This document shows, piece by piece, positions 56,141-64,000 of a stretch of 64,000 nt of DNA. The notes below the pieces were generated by a model. That model saw nothing but the letters and a program-made list of their open reading frames with translations. It was not told the origin of the DNA and made no database searches. The stretch covers positions 1-64,000 of the forward strand of contig SXON01000059.1 of the NCBI GenBank assembly GCA_005778355.1. The letters run 5' to 3'. The position numbers and the translations under genes were made by a program. Position 1 is the first letter of the stretch, and every line of letters starts with the position of its first letter. This stretch comes from Pseudomonadota bacterium (GTDB lineage: Bacteria; Myxococcota_A; UBA796; SXON01).

Positions 56141-58170
56141 GGTTCTCCCTCGATCTGGAGCAAGAAGTTCACGAGCTCTGTGCTACTGTCGAAGCCGTGG
56201 GCAACCACGGCCTCTCCGACCGAGGCGGCGCGGCCGTCGTGCAAGTAGGGCGCGGTGGCGAAGAGCCCCCGCAACGACGGCGTGCGCAGCCCGGTGAGCT
56301 CTCCGCCCGCGCGCTGGCCGGAGGTCTCGATGATGGTGCCCACGTCGTGGAGCACGGGCGTGCCGTCGGGGTTCCAACCGGCGTCGGTGCTCTCGGGGCC
56401 CGCGTGGCAGCTGTCGCAGCCCTCTTCGAAGAAGATGTCGCGGCCGGTCTGCGCCTCCGCCGTGTAGCTGCCGTCGACCTCGCGGAAAGGCGAGCGGGGG
56501 GCCGTGGCCGAGAGGCCGCGAACGTAGAGCGCGAGCGCGTCGAGCTCGGCGGAGTAGCCCTCCTTGGTGGTGCCGAGCGGATCCTCGGCGGTGGCAAAGT
56601 CGCCCTCGTCCATGAAGCCAGTGCCCGACTGGTGAGCCCGGATCGCGTTCTCGAAGTCCTGGAGCTCGTCGAAGTTGGCGCTCCAGTGAAAGGGACCGGC
56701 GCTCGGCATGGCGTAGAGCGCCTGAGTGTCGCGGAAACCCTCGCCGCGGTCGGTGAAGTCCCAGGTGCGCGCATCGGTGCCGCCCTCGAAGTGACAGCTC
56801 GCGCAGGAGAGGTAGCCGTCCTTGCTCATGCGCGGGTCGCCCGCGAAGGCGAAGGTCATGGCGCCGAGGCGCGCCTCGGCCCCGAGCGGATCCTCGTCCC
56901 AGAGCGGGTAGCGGGCGATCTCGGCTTCCTGGCCGGGCATGCGGATGTCGTAGGCGATGATCTCGCCCGACACCGAGGCCAGCACCCAGAGCGTGTCGTC
57001 CGTCGCGACGAGGCCATCGAGGCCGACGCCGACAGCCTGGAGGCCGCCAAGCCGCGTGAGTCGCCAGGGGTCGAGAATGTCCACCACGCCGGTGCCGTAG
57101 TGGGACACGAAAAGCCGGTCCCCCAGCGGCGAGTAGGCCACCGCGCCCACGAGGTCGCGGTTGTCGAAGTCGGCGTCGGCGAGCTCCTCGCCCGTAGCCG
57201 CGTCGAGGCGTCGCAAGACAGCACGGCTCGCGGTCTCGAAGGTGTAGGGCTGTCCATCGCGCTGCAAACCCCGCTCGATATTGGCCTTGGCACCGCCCAC
57301 CACGAGATCGCGCCCGTCGGGGCTCCCCGCGAGGGCCCCAAGCAAGCTCGGCAGGCCACGGGCATCGGTATCCGAGTCTGGCCCGGGGTCGAGGGTGAGC
57401 GGCCAGCGCACGCTGTCACCCACGGCGTACAGCTCGCCGCTGGTGCTCGGCGAGCGAAAACGAGTGGCGATCCCTCGAGATCCCTCGGCGAGCAAGACCG
57501 CACGCGCGTCGGGGAAATTCGCGAGCAGAGTCATCCCGCCGAGTGGGCCGACCCGCCACAGCCCACCGGCGCCGCCCGCCGTCATCAAGACGTCGCCGGT
57601 GTCGCCGTCCTGCACCACCCCCTCGGGACGGGTGCCCCAGCCAAGCGACACCCGGTTGGTGATGGTCACCGTCTCCGTGTCGACCCAGACCAGCTGGTCG
57701 TCCCGGCAGGCCACGACGGCCGTGCTCCCACGGGCCGACACCGATACCGGCTCCGCGCAGATATCAAGTCGCGACAATGTATCATCATGTATCACGGTGA
57801 GTTCACCCGACTCCGGCGACACTACGACCAGATGATCACCCTGCGCCAACCGCGACGATGCCGTGGGCAGCACCGCGAGCGGTTCGTACACGGCGGTGAC
57901 GGAAGCCGAGGCCGTATCCGTGCGACCGTCGCTTGAAACAGCGGTGAGTATCACCGTGTATCGCCCGGGCTCGGTGTAGCTGTGGGTCACCGCCGCGCCC
58001 TCGTCGCTGGTGCCGTCACCAAAATCCCAGGCGAGTCGGTCGCCCTGGCTGCTGCCCGCGTCGAAGGGCGAACCCTGTCCCACGTAGACCACGCCGAGGT
58101 CGTCCAGAAACGCAACGGGCGTGGTCGGCTCGACCGCGATCTCGTGGCAGGCGAGGAGCAGGACTACCAC
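56137..58170 (-). CDS. Lipoprotein with PKD domain, beta-propeller and two c-type haems
   Basis: 677 residues, GTG overlapping the upstream stop. Lipobox MVVLLLACH (C8). Residues of about 20-90 are a PKD domain (DFGDGTSDEGAAVTHSY). The next 350 residues are repeated YVTN-like blades (YSPLGDRLFVSHYGTGVVDI). The end contains CASCH (456-460) and CDSCH (585-589) with TPSLRGLFATAPYLHDG, the dihaem MauG/CCP-type signature. Likely a periplasmic or surface oxidoreductase whose propeller docks a partner. It partners the LVIVD protein in the same operon. An A/T-rich patch near 57770-57800 carries two TGTATCA words. Confidence 0.85.
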   Translation of the reverse strand: MVVLLLACHEIAVEPTTPVAFLDDLGVVYVGQGSPFDAGSSQGDRLAWDFGDGTSDEGAAVTHSYTEPGRYTVILTAVSSDGRTDTASASVTAVYEPLAVLPTASSRLAQGDHLVVVSPESGELTVIHDDTLSRLDICAEPVSVSARGSTAVVACRDDQLVWVDTETVTITNRVSLGWGTRPEGVVQDGDTGDVLMTAGGAGGLWRVGPLGGMTLLANFPDARAVLLAEGSRGIATRFRSPSTSGELYAVGDSVRWPLTLDPGPDSDTDARGLPSLLGALAGSPDGRDLVVGGAKANIERGLQRDGQPYTFETASRAVLRRLDAATGEELADADFDNRDLVGAVAYSPLGDRLFVSHYGTGVVDILDPWRLTRLGGLQAVGVGLDGLVATDDTLWVLASVSGEIIAYDIRMPGQEAEIARYPLWDEDPLGAEARLGAMTFAFAGDPRMSKDGYLSCASCHFEGGTDARTWDFTDRGEGFRDTQALYAMPSAGPFHWSANFDELQDFENAIRAHQSGTGFMDEGDFATAEDPLGTTKEGYSAELDALALYVRGLSATAPRSPFREVDGSYTAEAQTGRDIFFEEGCDSCHAGPESTDAGWNPDGTPVLHDVGTIIETSGQRAGGELTGLRTPSLRGLFATAPYLHDGRAASVGEAVVAHGFDSSTELVNFLLQIEGEP

Positions 58171-59633
58171 GGTCGTTCCGAGAGGTCTGCGCCGGTGGAG
58201 AACGAGAAGTTCGTGGCGACGGCAACGGCGTTGCCTGACACGTCGGCGATACCCCCGGCCGGGACCTCCACGAAGTAGGTGGTGTCGGGGTCGAGGGGGT
58301 CATCGGGGACGAAGTTGACGATCGTCTCCTGCCCATAGAATCGACCGGAGACCGCCGCGCCGTCTTGTCGCCAGACACGGAAGGCGCCCGCGTGCGCGGA
58401 GACAGGCTCGATCTGCTCGTCGAAGGACAGCCCGATCCGCCCGGTGACGGGTACCCAGGTGGCGCCATCGGGCGGGTTGAACAGCTCCAAGCTGGGCGCC
58501 CGGCTGTCGGGCTCGGCCTCGTACGGGAACACGAGGGTGGCCATGCCAGGCTCGCCGCCCTCGTCGACGCTGGCCACCGCCACGTTGCCGATGGGCACCA
58601 GCGTGTCGAAGTCGCCGCTCATGTCGATGCGGGCGATCTCCGCGGGGGCGCTCGGGTCGCTAAAATCGTAGCGACTGCCGAAGTTGGATTCGCCCTCGAA
58701 CAAGAGCGCGTTCTGCCGGACGACGTAGCCGCCGTCGCCGTCGGCCACGAAGCCCGCCCCCACCCGCACGGGCGACGTTGGGTCGGCGATGTCGTAGACA
58801 ACGGGGCCGCCGCCCTCGTCTTTGCGGGCGAAGAAGGCGTAGTGGCCGCCCACGTTGGCGAAGTAGTAGGGATGGGCCTCGCCGAGGTCGTCGACCACGT
58901 CGAAGTCGGCGAGCAACTGCCAGTCCTCGGGATCGCCGATGTCCCACAGCATGGTCCGCGACATGCCGGCCGTCGAGGCCAGGGCGAGGTTACCGACCAC
59001 GTGGAAGCTGCCCGACATGAAGGCCACTTCCGTCCAGTTGTCGAGGATCTCGGGCGCGGTGGCGTCGCTCACGTCGATGACGAATACGCCCAAGAGGCCG
59101 GAGCTCAAGAACAAGAGATCGCCCTGCCAGAAGGCCGAGAGCGAGACCCGAAAGTAGGCGTCGGGGTAGGCGAAGCCGGGAATCTCGAGGCTGGACAACC
59201 AGGCGGGCGCGTCGGGATCGCTGATGTCCCAGAAGCCCACGCCACCGTGGTCGGCGTCTACCAGCGTGTCGACCGCGAGCAGCGTGCGCCCGGCGGCCCG
59301 GCCGATGGCCAGGGTGTGGGTCTCGCGCATCAGGGGCTCGTAGGCCTCGCCCCGTTTGACCGGATTGCAGGGGTCGCTGAACTCGTACAAGGTGATGCCG
59401 CCGCCACCACTCTCGGGGGCCCACGGCAAGAGGAGAAAGCCGTCGTGCATGCCCACGAGGTTGTGGTGTTCGATGTCCTCGGCGCCCCCGGTGAGCGCGG
59501 CACAGGGGGCGTCGAGCAAGGCGGCGTCGAGCGACACCGACGGCCCACCCGGCCCAGTGAGCGCATAGTCGCCTGGGTCGGGAAAGGTGTCGGGGACAAT
59601 TGGCGGCTCGGCGCAGGCGAGGAGGAGGATCAC
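58164..59633 (-). CDS. LVIVD-repeat lipoprotein with C-terminal Ig-like domain
   Basis: 489 residues from a GTG 6 nt after TAAGCT. Lipobox MILLLACAE. Residues of about 60-380 have LVIVD-type repeats (GVGFWDISDPDAPAWLSSLE, GVFVIDVSDATAPEILDNW), forming a propeller. The C-terminal 110 residues resemble an Ig-like domain (PPDGATWVPVTGRIGLSFDE). The family is exposed on the outside and poorly understood. Operon with the propeller-cytochrome gene that overlaps its stop. Confidence 0.82.
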   Translation of the reverse strand: MILLLACAEPPIVPDTFPDPGDYALTGPGGPSVSLDAALLDAPCAALTGGAEDIEHHNLVGMHDGFLLLPWAPESGGGGITLYEFSDPCNPVKRGEAYEPLMRETHTLAIGRAAGRTLLAVDTLVDADHGGVGFWDISDPDAPAWLSSLEIPGFAYPDAYFRVSLSAFWQGDLLFLSSGLLGVFVIDVSDATAPEILDNWTEVAFMSGSFHVVGNLALASTAGMSRTMLWDIGDPEDWQLLADFDVVDDLGEAHPYYFANVGGHYAFFARKDEGGGPVVYDIADPTSPVRVGAGFVADGDGGYVVRQNALLFEGESNFGSRYDFSDPSAPAEIARIDMSGDFDTLVPIGNVAVASVDEGGEPGMATLVFPYEAEPDSRAPSLELFNPPDGATWVPVTGRIGLSFDEQIEPVSAHAGAFRVWRQDGAAVSGRFYGQETIVNFVPDDPLDPDTTYFVEVPAGGIADVSGNAVAVATNFSFSTGADLSERPW

Positions 59634-59639
59634 CCGAGG

Positions 59640-59645
59640 AGCTTA
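59640..59645 (-). promoter_or_regulatory. -10 element TAAGCT, leaderless start of LVIVD operon
   Basis: TAAGCT preceded by GC, 6 nt before the GTG at 59633; it overlaps the end of the oxoprolinase gene. Confidence 0.5.
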
Positions 59646-62600
59646 GCGCGGCCCCCAGCCGCCGCCGCCCGGCGTGAGCACGCGGACGCGGTCCCCCGCC
59701 CGGAGTGACAGTGTCTCGCCCGTCCATCGGGTCCAGGTGCCGTCGCGGCGGGTCCACGCCTCGCCAGGAAGCCCCGGAGCACCACCGTCGAGACCCGGGG
59801 CTCCTCCAGGGCGCCAGGCCGCGAGCAGAGAGGCAGCGGCGGGGGCCAAGAGCTCGATCTCCCGCTCCAGCCCGTCGCCGCCCCGGTGGAGGCCCTCGCC
59901 CCCGCCCCCCCGTCGTAAGCGGAAGGCGCGCAGGCGCAGCGGGAGGCGGGCCTCCAACACCTCGGGGTCGGTGGCCCGGGTGTTGGTCATGTGCACCTGT
60001 CCCCCGCTGGCACCGGGCCCCCTGGGCGAGGCGCCGAGGCCCCCACCGAGGGTCTCGTAGTAGGCCCAGCCCTCGCCGCCGAGGCTCAGGTTGTTCATCG
60101 TCCCCTGCGAGGCGGCGCGCTGTCCGGTGGCGCGCAGGAGCAGATCGACCAGCCGTTGCGAGGTCTCCACGTTGCCGCCCACCACCGCCGCGCCCGGTGG
60201 CGGGTCGAGGATGGAGCCCGGCGGCACCACGATCTCCACCGCGCGGAGCAAACCCTCGTTCAGCGGCAAGTCGCGACCGAGCATGCATCGAAGCACGTAG
60301 ATCACCGCCGCGCGCACCACGCAGGCAGGGGCGTTGAGGTTCCCCGCGTGCGGACCGCCCGTGCCCGAGAAGTCGAAGCGCGCGCCGCTCACCCGGACCC
60401 GGAGCGGGATCCCGTCGATCTCGTCGGCGGCCTCGCCGTCGAGACCAGGCGCCACCTCCCGGGCGGCCCGGGTCACCGCGGCGAGCAGGCCTCCCATCCA
60501 GCGGCTCAGGAGGGCGGCGTCGTGCTCCGCGAGTCGGCGCGCCATGTGGGCGTTGCAGGCCACCTGCGCGCGCAGGTCGGCCTCCACCGTCAACGGGTCG
60601 CGACAGCCTATGAGCTTCGGGAGCCGAAAGTGGCCCGCGTCGACCAGAGGCAGTCGACGGAACACGAGGCCCTCGTCGGCCAGCGTCCGCGAGCGCGGAG
60701 GCATGGACCCGGGCGTGAGACCGCCCACGTCGACATGATGGGCGCGCGAGGCCACGAACCAGGGCCCCGCGCGGCTGACGACCGTGAGATCGGGCAGGTG
60801 GGAGCCCCCGGCCGCCGGGTCGTTGGTGAGCCACGCGCCGCCATGCGGGAGCTCGATCCCCGCCGCGAGCAGGTCACGCACGGTGGCACCCATCGCACCA
60901 AGATGCACCGGCACGTGGGGAGCGTTGGCGACCAGGGTCCCCGCCGCGTCGAAGATCGCGCAGGAGAAGTCGAGTCGCTCGCGGATGTTGACCGAGCGCG
61001 CGAGCCCACGAAGCACCTCGCCCGCCTCGGCGGCGATGCCCGAGAATCGGCTCGACCAGAGCGCGAGGGACAGGGCCTCGTCGTCGCCCTCCCTCCGCAC
61101 ACCCGGCCCCAGGTGATCGAGGACGAGCACCGGCCCTTCCCGGCGACCGCGCCAGCCCGCCGGCACCAGCAGCGAGGTACCCGGGAGCGCCAGCAGGCAT
61201 GGGCCCTCGACTTCCTCGGGGACACTCGCCGGCCAGTCCACGCAGTAGTCACTGGCCGTGGTCGATTCTCGGCCCCGCACGCCGATCTGCACCACCTCGA
61301 TGGGAAGTTCGGGGCGACTGAACCCAAAACGAAGCTGGTGCTCAGTTTCAAACGCCTGGGCCGCCTCGGTCTCCGTGCTCCCGGCGACTCTGAGCGCCGA
61401 GTCCGTTCCCGCGTAGCGTAGCTCCAGCCACCGTTGCTGTTCATGAAAATGATGGAGCTGCGCTGATAGTTCGTCCCACGACGCCATCACGAGGGGCCAC
61501 GCCGTGCGCAGCTCCCGCCACACGGGTCGCGACCGTTCCTCCTCGGCACGGGCAAAACGTTGTCCGAAGGCGCTCATCACCGAGGCCAGGGCGTGCACCG
61601 CCACCCGTCGCAGCCCGAGCTTCTCAGCCACGGCACAGGCGTGCTGGCCAGCCGCGCCGCCGTAGGCCACCAGCACCGCGCCGTCGAGGTCGGCCCCGCG
61701 CGCGAGGGCGAGACGACGCACCGCCGCCGCCATGCTCTCCCTCGCGATCTCCACGAAGGCCCCGGCCGGACCGGGGAGAGAAATCCTTGATACATCGAGC
61801 GGTGGCTCAAGTGTGTCAGTCAGCAAAAGACCAAGCTTTATAGCCGCATCTGTCAGCGTGGGTGGACCGCCCTTGCCGAAGGCCTGGGGGCCCGGGTGGG
61901 CGCCCGCCGAGGCGGGACCGACGGTGTAGCGCACCCCGTCGTGACCGAGGATGGAGCCACCACCCGCCGCGATGGTCTCGACGTCAAGCGCCGGTCGACG
62001 CACTCTACGCCCGGCCACCACCGACTCCCCGGCCCGGTACCGGAGTGGCCCAGGCTCCACGAGGCACACGTCGGTCGATGTGCCACCCATGTCGAGGCCG
62101 ACGGCGAGCCGGGCACCCACGCGCTCCGCCACGTGCCGCACCGCGAGCACACCACCCGCGGGCCCGCTGAGCACCGCGTCGGGGGCGCGCAGTTCATCCG
62201 CAACGCAGAGGCTCGCGTCGGAACGGATCGCTTGCGCGTCGCGCGGGATCTGGTCGTGCACGAGGGCGGCTTCGAGCACCGGGCCGAGCGCCGCGTCGAG
62301 CAGGGTCGTCTCCATGCGCCCGACGAGGCCCAGCTCGGGCACCCGCTCATGGCTCAGGACGGCACGCAGTCCCGCGGGCAAGGCCGCGCCGAGGGCACGC
62401 TCGTGCGCCGGGTTGAGCGGCGAGTTGTGCAAGACCACGGCCACCGCGTCGACGTCGTCGAGAAACAGTTCTGGAAGATCGAGCGGTTCGATCTCCCTTC
62501 CCTGGTTGTCGATCCGTCCCCTCACCTCCACGACCCTGAGCCCGGGCCAACTGGGCCTCCGCGCGTCGGCGTCGAAGAGCTCGGGACGTGTCATGTCGCC

Positions 62601-62870
62601 AATCTCGGGCAGATCGCCGAGGCCCTCTGTCACGAGCAAACAGACCCGTGCCGACTGCCCCTCCAGGAGCGCGTTCGTCACCACCGTGGTGCCGAAACAC
62701 AGGGCGCCCGCCGCGAGACGCCCCACCACCGCGATGTCGGAGCGCACCTTTCTCGCCTCGAGCATCCCCTCGGCCGACTCTGTCACCACGTCGGTGAAGG
62801 TGCCGCCCCGGTCTACCAGGGTTCGCCCGCGTGCTACTTGGACATCGCCCGCTGGCCCCGCTGGGCTCAC
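59643..62870 (-). CDS. Fused hydantoinase/5-oxoprolinase (HyuA-HyuB type)
   Basis: 1075 residues from the GTG at 62870; a longer open frame exists upstream, but TLVDRGGTFTDVV, the family start motif, sits about 15 residues in. The first half is HyuA-like with an ATP-binding actin-fold (GLDMGGTSTDVCLVEPG, SGPAGGVLAV, AYGGAAGQHA). The second half is HyuB-like (SVNIRERLDFSCAIFDAAG, HVPVHLGAMG, LTNDPAAGGSHLPDL, TMNNLSLGGEGW). 5-Oxoprolinases open pyroglutamate with ATP; hydantoinases act on related rings. Substrate not assignable. An A/T-rich patch lies near 61785-61855. Confidence 0.85.
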   Translation of the reverse strand: MSPAGPAGDVQVARGRTLVDRGGTFTDVVTESAEGMLEARKVRSDIAVVGRLAAGALCFGTTVVTNALLEGQSARVCLLVTEGLGDLPEIGDMTRPELFDADARRPSWPGLRVVEVRGRIDNQGREIEPLDLPELFLDDVDAVAVVLHNSPLNPAHERALGAALPAGLRAVLSHERVPELGLVGRMETTLLDAALGPVLEAALVHDQIPRDAQAIRSDASLCVADELRAPDAVLSGPAGGVLAVRHVAERVGARLAVGLDMGGTSTDVCLVEPGPLRYRAGESVVAGRRVRRPALDVETIAAGGGSILGHDGVRYTVGPASAGAHPGPQAFGKGGPPTLTDAAIKLGLLLTDTLEPPLDVSRISLPGPAGAFVEIARESMAAAVRRLALARGADLDGAVLVAYGGAAGQHACAVAEKLGLRRVAVHALASVMSAFGQRFARAEEERSRPVWRELRTAWPLVMASWDELSAQLHHFHEQQRWLELRYAGTDSALRVAGSTETEAAQAFETEHQLRFGFSRPELPIEVVQIGVRGRESTTASDYCVDWPASVPEEVEGPCLLALPGTSLLVPAGWRGRREGPVLVLDHLGPGVRREGDDEALSLALWSSRFSGIAAEAGEVLRGLARSVNIRERLDFSCAIFDAAGTLVANAPHVPVHLGAMGATVRDLLAAGIELPHGGAWLTNDPAAGGSHLPDLTVVSRAGPWFVASRAHHVDVGGLTPGSMPPRSRTLADEGLVFRRLPLVDAGHFRLPKLIGCRDPLTVEADLRAQVACNAHMARRLAEHDAALLSRWMGGLLAAVTRAAREVAPGLDGEAADEIDGIPLRVRVSGARFDFSGTGGPHAGNLNAPACVVRAAVIYVLRCMLGRDLPLNEGLLRAVEIVVPPGSILDPPPGAAVVGGNVETSQRLVDLLLRATGQRAASQGTMNNLSLGGEGWAYYETLGGGLGASPRGPGASGGQVHMTNTRATDPEVLEARLPLRLRAFRLRRGGGGEGLHRGGDGLEREIELLAPAAASLLAAWRPGGAPGLDGGAPGLPGEAWTRRDGTWTRWTGETLSLRAGDRVRVLTPGGGGWGPR

Positions 62871-62951
62871 GCGCCCCCCCTTCGAGGCGTCGAAGCTTCC
62901 CGGTGCGCGCGGCGTACCTCTCGTGCCCCCGCTGTTTCCCCGGAGCCCCCG

Positions 62952-63950
62952 ATGTCTGCGGTCCTCAGTTTCCTCCTCGTCCAGCTCGCCGAGGCCAGCG
63001 ACCGGCCCACCATCACCTTCGTGATGAACGTGCACGACCACACCCACGTGGACGAGAGCGCGGACACGGTGATCCGCGCGGCGGGCATCTTCCGGAAGTA
63101 CGGTGTCAAGGGCGACTTCTACCTCACCGGCCCGATCACGCAGGCCTACGTCAACGAGCGTAGCGACGCGGTGAGCGCGCTGCGCGACATGGGCATCAGC
63201 TACCACGTCCGCGCGCCACACCCCCTGTCCGACGGCTTCACCGGGCCGCTCACGGTGCTGCGCACCAAGGAGCAGAAGGTCGCGGTGATCAAACAATACG
63301 AGACCTACGCCCAGGACATGGCCACCGGCGAGCTCAAGTCGGGCACCCTCGGCGGCTACACGCTGGTGAAGAACACCTTCGGCCGGGCCCCCTCCTGCGT
63401 GGGCCTCGGCATCGGCAACCAGGCGCTCAAGGAAGCGGCGATGGAGGTGTACGGCTCCCTGGGTGCGAAGTGCGTGATCACCACGCACGCGTCGAGCTCG
63501 CCGAAGGCCGACCCCTTCACCTGGTACGGCTCGCTGCTGGAGCGACCCGGCGACATCAACATCACCCGGATGGGCGAGCGCAACGACTTCTGGTGGAACC
63601 ACATCGAGAGCGATCCCACCAACTACGATCCGCTCCCCAAGATGCGCGACGCCATGAAGTCCTGGACGCTCGGGCGCATCCCCTACATCACCTCGCTCAT
63701 CCACGAGAACAACTTCGAGCGCTCCGGGCCCGAGGGCTGGACGCTGAGCTACTACACCGACCGCAGCAAGAAGACGATCCGCCAGCCGGCGTACCCGCTC
63801 ACCGGGGTTGACGTTTCCAAGAGCCGGAATCGCAAGGACAAGGATGCCATCTGGGCGGCGTATGAACGCTGGGTGCAGTGGGCGTCGGCCAACATGCGGG
63901 TGGCGACGAGCGAGGAAATCTACGGGACGGCGCTGGCGGCGAAGAACTAG
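62952..63950 (+). CDS. Exported polysaccharide-deacetylase-fold (NodB-like) protein
   Basis: 332 residues from the ATG at 62952 with GGAG about 7 nt upstream. Signal peptide MSAVLSFLLVQLAEA. The fold begins TITFVMNVHDHTHVDESAD with FRKYGVKGDFYLTGP; the Asp/His cluster resembles the metal site of NodB-type deacetylases, but the canonical TFDDG motif is not kept, so activity is unsure. The C-terminal part is rich in Lys and Trp (WIHIE-like NHIESDPTNYDPLPKMRD). It could act on a surface polysaccharide. Divergent from the oxoprolinase gene. Confidence 0.72.
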   Translation: MSAVLSFLLVQLAEASDRPTITFVMNVHDHTHVDESADTVIRAAGIFRKYGVKGDFYLTGPITQAYVNERSDAVSALRDMGISYHVRAPHPLSDGFTGPLTVLRTKEQKVAVIKQYETYAQDMATGELKSGTLGGYTLVKNTFGRAPSCVGLGIGNQALKEAAMEVYGSLGAKCVITTHASSSPKADPFTWYGSLLERPGDINITRMGERNDFWWNHIESDPTNYDPLPKMRDAMKSWTLGRIPYITSLIHENNFERSGPEGWTLSYYTDRSKKTIRQPAYPLTGVDVSKSRNRKDKDAIWAAYERWVQWASANMRVATSEEIYGTALAAKN

Positions 63951-63959
63951 TGCACGCCT

Positions 63960-63972
63960 GTCCCTCTGGGAC
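63960..63972 (+). terminator. Possible hairpin after the last gene
   Basis: GTCCC-TCT-GGGAC forms a 5 bp stem 9 nt after the stop codon. No T-tract follows, so it is only a weak candidate. Confidence 0.25.
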
Positions 63973-64000
63973 GGCCACGCCGGGCCCTGAATCGCGACAC

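Noticed and set aside
55111-57936. 941-codon plus-strand open frame
   Set aside because: Runs through AmrS in another frame and antisense of the propeller-cytochrome gene; no signal, domain or promoter.

Overview
The window is high-GC, gene-dense bacterial DNA with almost no mobile DNA. It most likely comes from a myxobacterium or close relative (Myxococcota). The evidence is at least eight proteins ending in a MYXO-CTERM-like tail (Cys motif, short hydrophobic helix, Arg cluster), long Asp-Thr/Asp-Ser linkers, many small lipoproteins, a MopE-type metal-binding repeat protein and a membrane Ser/Thr kinase. No rRNA, tRNA, CRISPR array, IS element or prophage was seen. The species is not identifiable by eye.

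Layout. 1-2.3 kb: two exported MYXO-CTERM proteins, a membrane thioredoxin-like protein and a degenerate 6-phosphogluconolactonase. 2.3-5.7 kb (minus): a coupled operon of sulfatase-fold enzyme, RmlC-like cupin and FemAB-like acyltransferase. 5.7-10.1 kb (plus): pentaheme lipoprotein, cobalamin-type radical SAM enzyme overlapping a haem-oxygenase-fold di-iron oxidase, and a secreted propeller protein. 10.1-15.4 kb: L,D-transpeptidase, sulfotransferase, the pstSCAB phosphate transporter and an ArsR regulator. 15.4-16.4 kb: a small lipoprotein and an orphan MNT nucleotidyltransferase. 16.4-26.3 kb: a polyhydroxyalkanoate (PHA) locus, with phaR facing away from phasin, phaE-like, two phaC and an acyl-CoA ligase. 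This runs without a break, through overlapping stop/start codons, into a lipocalin-like lipoprotein, an outer-membrane barrel and two alpha/beta hydrolases. 26.3-38.2 kb: envelope proteins, an M23 peptidase, a dihaem lipoprotein, a NAGPA-domain protein, a tandem-FHA winged-helix regulator and a transmembrane Ser/Thr kinase. 38.2-43.5 kb: a possible secreted enzyme, TetR-alkB, and a large HExxH protein with a small partner. 43.6-53.8 kb: an exported hydrolase set (M1 peptidase, GH5 glycosidase, PGRP amidase, alpha/beta hydrolase, C39-like peptidase, metallophosphoesterase, M23 peptidase) plus TetR and a MopE-like lipoprotein. 53.9-56.1 kb: the AmmeMemoRadiSam genes. 56.1-64 kb: propeller-cytochrome and LVIVD lipoproteins, a fused 5-oxoprolinase-type enzyme and a deacetylase-fold protein.

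Themes. Storage-lipid and hydrocarbon genes (PHA cluster, acyl-CoA ligase, lipases, AlkB) sit beside many exported hydrolases, which fits a scavenging or predatory surface-associated heterotroph (inference). Two genome-style features stand out. Many genes have a TAnnnT hexamer 5-9 nt before the start codon, suggesting leaderless transcription. Convergent genes commonly overlap at their 3' ends, three times through a shared CTAG.

Best candidates for new biology: the near-palindromic TGCTGCGATGCA motif found seven times in the PHA locus, including inside genes; the radical SAM/di-iron oxidase pair; the PHA-to-envelope coupled operon; and the FHA-regulator/kinase pair.
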